NCBI GenBank assembly: GCA_903924715.1
Contig: CAIYCP010000325.1
Span: forward strand, 1 to 7,864
Source of the DNA: an uncultured beta proteobacterium
GTDB taxonomy: Bacteria > Pseudomonadota > Gammaproteobacteria > Burkholderiales > Burkholderiaceae_B
Direction of reading: 5' to 3'
DNA length: 7,864 bases
Within the stretch, counting starts at the first letter, position 1; each line of letters starts with the position of its first letter. Shown here piece after piece: positions 6,140-7,864 of this stretch. The translations under genes were made by a program, and so were the position numbers. The notes under the pieces were generated by a model. The model was given only the letters and a program-made list of their open reading frames with translations, was not told the DNA's origin and made no database searches.

Positions 6140-7408
6140 ATGAAAACCCTACTTCAAACCTTCACCAACGTGCGCCGCGATGAGCTTGCGCAAACCTTGG
6201 TGGCGGCGCTCTTCTTTTTTTGCGTATTGACCGCGCTCATGGTCGTGCGCCCCGCCCGTGAGGCGCTTGGCATGCAGCGCGGCATCGAGGCAATTCGCTG
6301 GCTGTTTATTGCGACCGTAGTGATCACCCTTGCCATGAACCCGTTGTTCGGTTTCTTAGTGAGCCGCTTCAGGCGAATGGTATTCATTGCCGCTACCTAC
6401 TTATTCTTTGCATTTGGCTTAGTCGTGTTCTATTTCTTACTGGTCGTCGCCCCTACTGCGATCGGTGAAACCTCGGGTCAAGTATTTTATGTTTGGTTCA
6501 GTGTCTTCAATCTTTTTGCGACCATGCTGTTTTGGGCACTCATGGCAGATCGTTTTACGCTTGAACAAAGTCAGCGACTTTTTGGGGCAATCGCCTTAGG
6601 GGGCACACTTGGGGCAATCTTTGGCCCCTGGCTAGCAAGTGTTTTAGCTAAGCCCCTTGGCACGGCTGCCTTGCTTTTGATTGCTGCTGCCTTTTTAGTC
6701 ATGGCCGTCCTCGCAGCCTGGTGGTTTAGCAGGTTGCAGCCTGCGGCAGGCTCTCAGCCCAGCAGCGATCACGAGGTGATTGGTGGAAATGCCTTTGAAG
6801 GCTTGCTTGCCGTGTTGCGTTCTCCCTACCTGCTTGGCACGGCTGCCTATGTGTTGATCGTTGCAGTGATTGCCACCTTCATTTACTTCACTCGGCTGCA
6901 AATGGTCGCAGCCCTTGGCATTGACACAGACACCCGAACCGCTGCGTTTGCGCGCATCGATCTGATCACACAAAGCGCTACCTTTGTCTTGCAAGCCTTA
7001 ATTACTGGCCATCTGATGAAGCGGCTCGGTGTTGCCTTCACATTGGCACTCTTGCCCATCACTGTTGCTCTGGGCTTTATTGGTTTAGCCATCGTAGGCT
7101 CACTCACTGCCTTAATCGTTCTAGATGCAAGCTTCAGAGCTGTTCAACGCGGCGTGATGCGCCCTGCGAGAGAAACCCTGTTTACAGTGGTGCCTCGCAG
7201 CGACCGCTACAAAGCAAAGGCCTTTATTGATACCTTTGTGTATCGTGGCGGCGATGTGATCGGCGCTCAAACAGAAGGCTTGCTCGGCAAGCTGGGGATG
7301 GGTTTGGCGGGTTTGACCGTTGTGGTCGTTCCGCTTTCAATTATCTGGATTGCGCTTGGGATCTGGCTTGGTGTGGCTCAACATAAATTTCAAGGGAACT
7401 CAAAATGA
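6140..7408 (+). CDS. MFS-type carrier related to ATP/ADP (NTP/NDP) translocases
   Basis: This 422-residue integral membrane protein has about 12 predicted helices. The opening (LLQTFTNVRRDEL, 4-16, then a helix ending in RPAREALG, 37-44) and the late block RPARETLFTVV (341-351) with SDRYKAKAFIDT and YRGGD (354-372) are features I associate with proteobacterial proteins of the nucleotide-translocase (TLC/NTT) branch of the MFS. Obligate intracellular bacteria use such carriers to import ATP or NAD; the role in free-living bacteria is largely unknown. A polar loop at about 198-218 separates the halves. The ATG at 6140 is supported by the family-like N-terminus although no Shine-Dalgarno precedes it. 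The stop TGA shares ATGA with the start of the downstream aldo/keto reductase, so the two are translationally coupled. Substrate is unassigned; the nucleotide link rests on family likeness alone. Confidence 0.85.
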   Translation: MKTLLQTFTNVRRDELAQTLVAALFFFCVLTALMVVRPAREALGMQRGIEAIRWLFIATVVITLAMNPLFGFLVSRFRRMVFIAATYLFFAFGLVVFYFLLVVAPTAIGETSGQVFYVWFSVFNLFATMLFWALMADRFTLEQSQRLFGAIALGGTLGAIFGPWLASVLAKPLGTAALLLIAAAFLVMAVLAAWWFSRLQPAAGSQPSSDHEVIGGNAFEGLLAVLRSPYLLGTAAYVLIVAVIATFIYFTRLQMVAALGIDTDTRTAAFARIDLITQSATFVLQALITGHLMKRLGVAFTLALLPITVALGFIGLAIVGSLTALIVLDASFRAVQRGVMRPARETLFTVVPRSDRYKAKAFIDTFVYRGGDVIGAQTEGLLGKLGMGLAGLTVVVVPLSIIWIALGIWLGVAQHKFQGNSK

Positions 7409-7864
7409 CAACACGTCGCGACGTGCTTGGCCTGGCTCTAGGTACCGCCGGTCTACTTTCGGTTGGCTCAACAGTGGCGCAAGCGCCTGCAGCCAAGGCT
7501 GCCGCACCGCTTTTGATGCGCGCCATTCCCAAAACAGGCGAAAAACTTCCGCTGATTGGTTTAGGAAGTTCGGCAACCTTCGCTCAAGTTGCACGCACCG
7601 AGGATCATGCCGCCCTAAAAGCCGTCTTTGAAAAAATGAATGAACTTGGGGGCACCTTATTCGACACGGCGCCAAGCTACGGCGCGTCTGAAGAAGTGTC
7701 TGGTCGTATCGCGCAAGAACTCAATTTACAAAAGAAATTGTTTTGGGCAACAAAATTGAATGTAGCCCGAGGCGGACAGGCCAACGCCGCCGAAGCCCGC
7801 GAGCAACTAGAAACATCATTTAAAAGAATCGGTAAACCTGTTATTGATCTGATTCAAATTCATA
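7405..7864 (+). CDS. Tat-exported aldo/keto reductase, incomplete at the window edge
   Basis: The first 153 residues of an NAD(P)H-dependent aldo/keto reductase are present; the gene runs off the right edge. The start carries a twin-arginine signal: TRRDVLGLAL (3-12), a hydrophobic stretch and VAQA (24-27) as a likely cut site. The barrel begins at LPLIGLGSS (48-56). All four catalytic positions fall inside the visible part: D87 and Y92 in FDTAPSYG, K117 in WATKLN and H153 in LIQIH, the last complete residue. AAGGGA (7392-7397) stands 7 bases before the ATG, which overlaps the stop of the upstream carrier as ATGA. A Tat signal on a nicotinamide-dependent enzyme is notable, because free NAD(P)H is not expected in the periplasm. 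The protein may be exported with bound cofactor, or the signal may be vestigial. Substrate is unknown. Confidence 0.88.
   Translation, partial: MTTRRDVLGLALGTAGLLSVGSTVAQAPAAKAAAPLLMRAIPKTGEKLPLIGLGSSATFAQVARTEDHAALKAVFEKMNELGGTLFDTAPSYGASEEVSGRIAQELNLQKKLFWATKLNVARGGQANAAEAREQLETSFKRIGKPVIDLIQIH

Noticed and set aside
6695..6994. 99-codon minus-strand frame inside the translocase-like carrier gene
   Set aside because: Reverse-complement shadow of membrane-protein coding sequence with no recognisable family or ribosome-binding site.
1..7864. CRISPR array, tRNA, rRNA, insertion sequence or phage genes
   Set aside because: No regularly spaced repeats, no tRNA cloverleaf or rRNA sequence, no transposase, integrase or terminal inverted repeats were seen on either strand.

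Overview
The window looks like a chromosomal segment of a betaproteobacterium, most likely Burkholderiales (Alcaligenaceae/Burkholderiaceae type). The main clue is two Bug/TctC-type periplasmic solute-binding proteins in under 5 kb, a family hugely expanded in that order. The other products (DHA2-like MFS carrier, HpcH/HpaI aldolase, D-2-hydroxyacid dehydrogenase, Tat-exported aldo/keto reductase) fit the same background. Base composition is near balanced by eye, lower than in many Burkholderiales. No taxonomic marker is present, so this is an inference.

Layout: positions 1-259 are non-coding on the plus strand. They hold a near-consensus promoter pointing left out of the window, a short direct repeat and a possible plus-strand -10 box. 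Six plus-strand genes with short or no gaps follow, probably one operon: Bug protein 1 (260-1228), MFS carrier (1238-2533), small flavodoxin-fold protein (2547-3038), HpcH/HpaI aldolase (3054-3830), D-2-hydroxyacid dehydrogenase (3833-4813) and Bug protein 2 (4854-5861). A 58-residue membrane protein on the minus strand (5855-6031) overlaps the end of Bug 2 tail to tail; its C-terminal half resembles the last helix of a TRAP large permease (DctM). After a 108-base divergent intergenic region, a second plus-strand unit holds a nucleotide-translocase-like carrier (6140-7408) whose stop overlaps the start of a Tat-signal aldo/keto reductase (7405 to the window edge, incomplete).

How the genes may work together: the first operon reads as an uptake and breakdown module for an unidentified organic acid. 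Bug proteins bind carboxylates in the periplasm, the aldolase would cleave a 2-keto (hydroxy) acid to pyruvate or a related keto acid plus an aldehyde, and the dehydrogenase would interconvert a 2-keto acid and a D-2-hydroxy acid. The usual TctA/TctB membrane partners of Bug proteins are absent, and the only permease in the unit is the MFS carrier directly after Bug 1. The substrate cannot be read from the sequence. The second unit pairs a carrier related to ATP/ADP translocases with an apparently exported, cofactor-dependent reductase, an odd combination.

The points most worth a second look are a mini-ORF at the Bug 1/MFS junction, the stand-alone DctM-tail-like small protein, a probable leaderless start for the nucleotide-translocase-like gene, and the carrier/exported-reductase pair.
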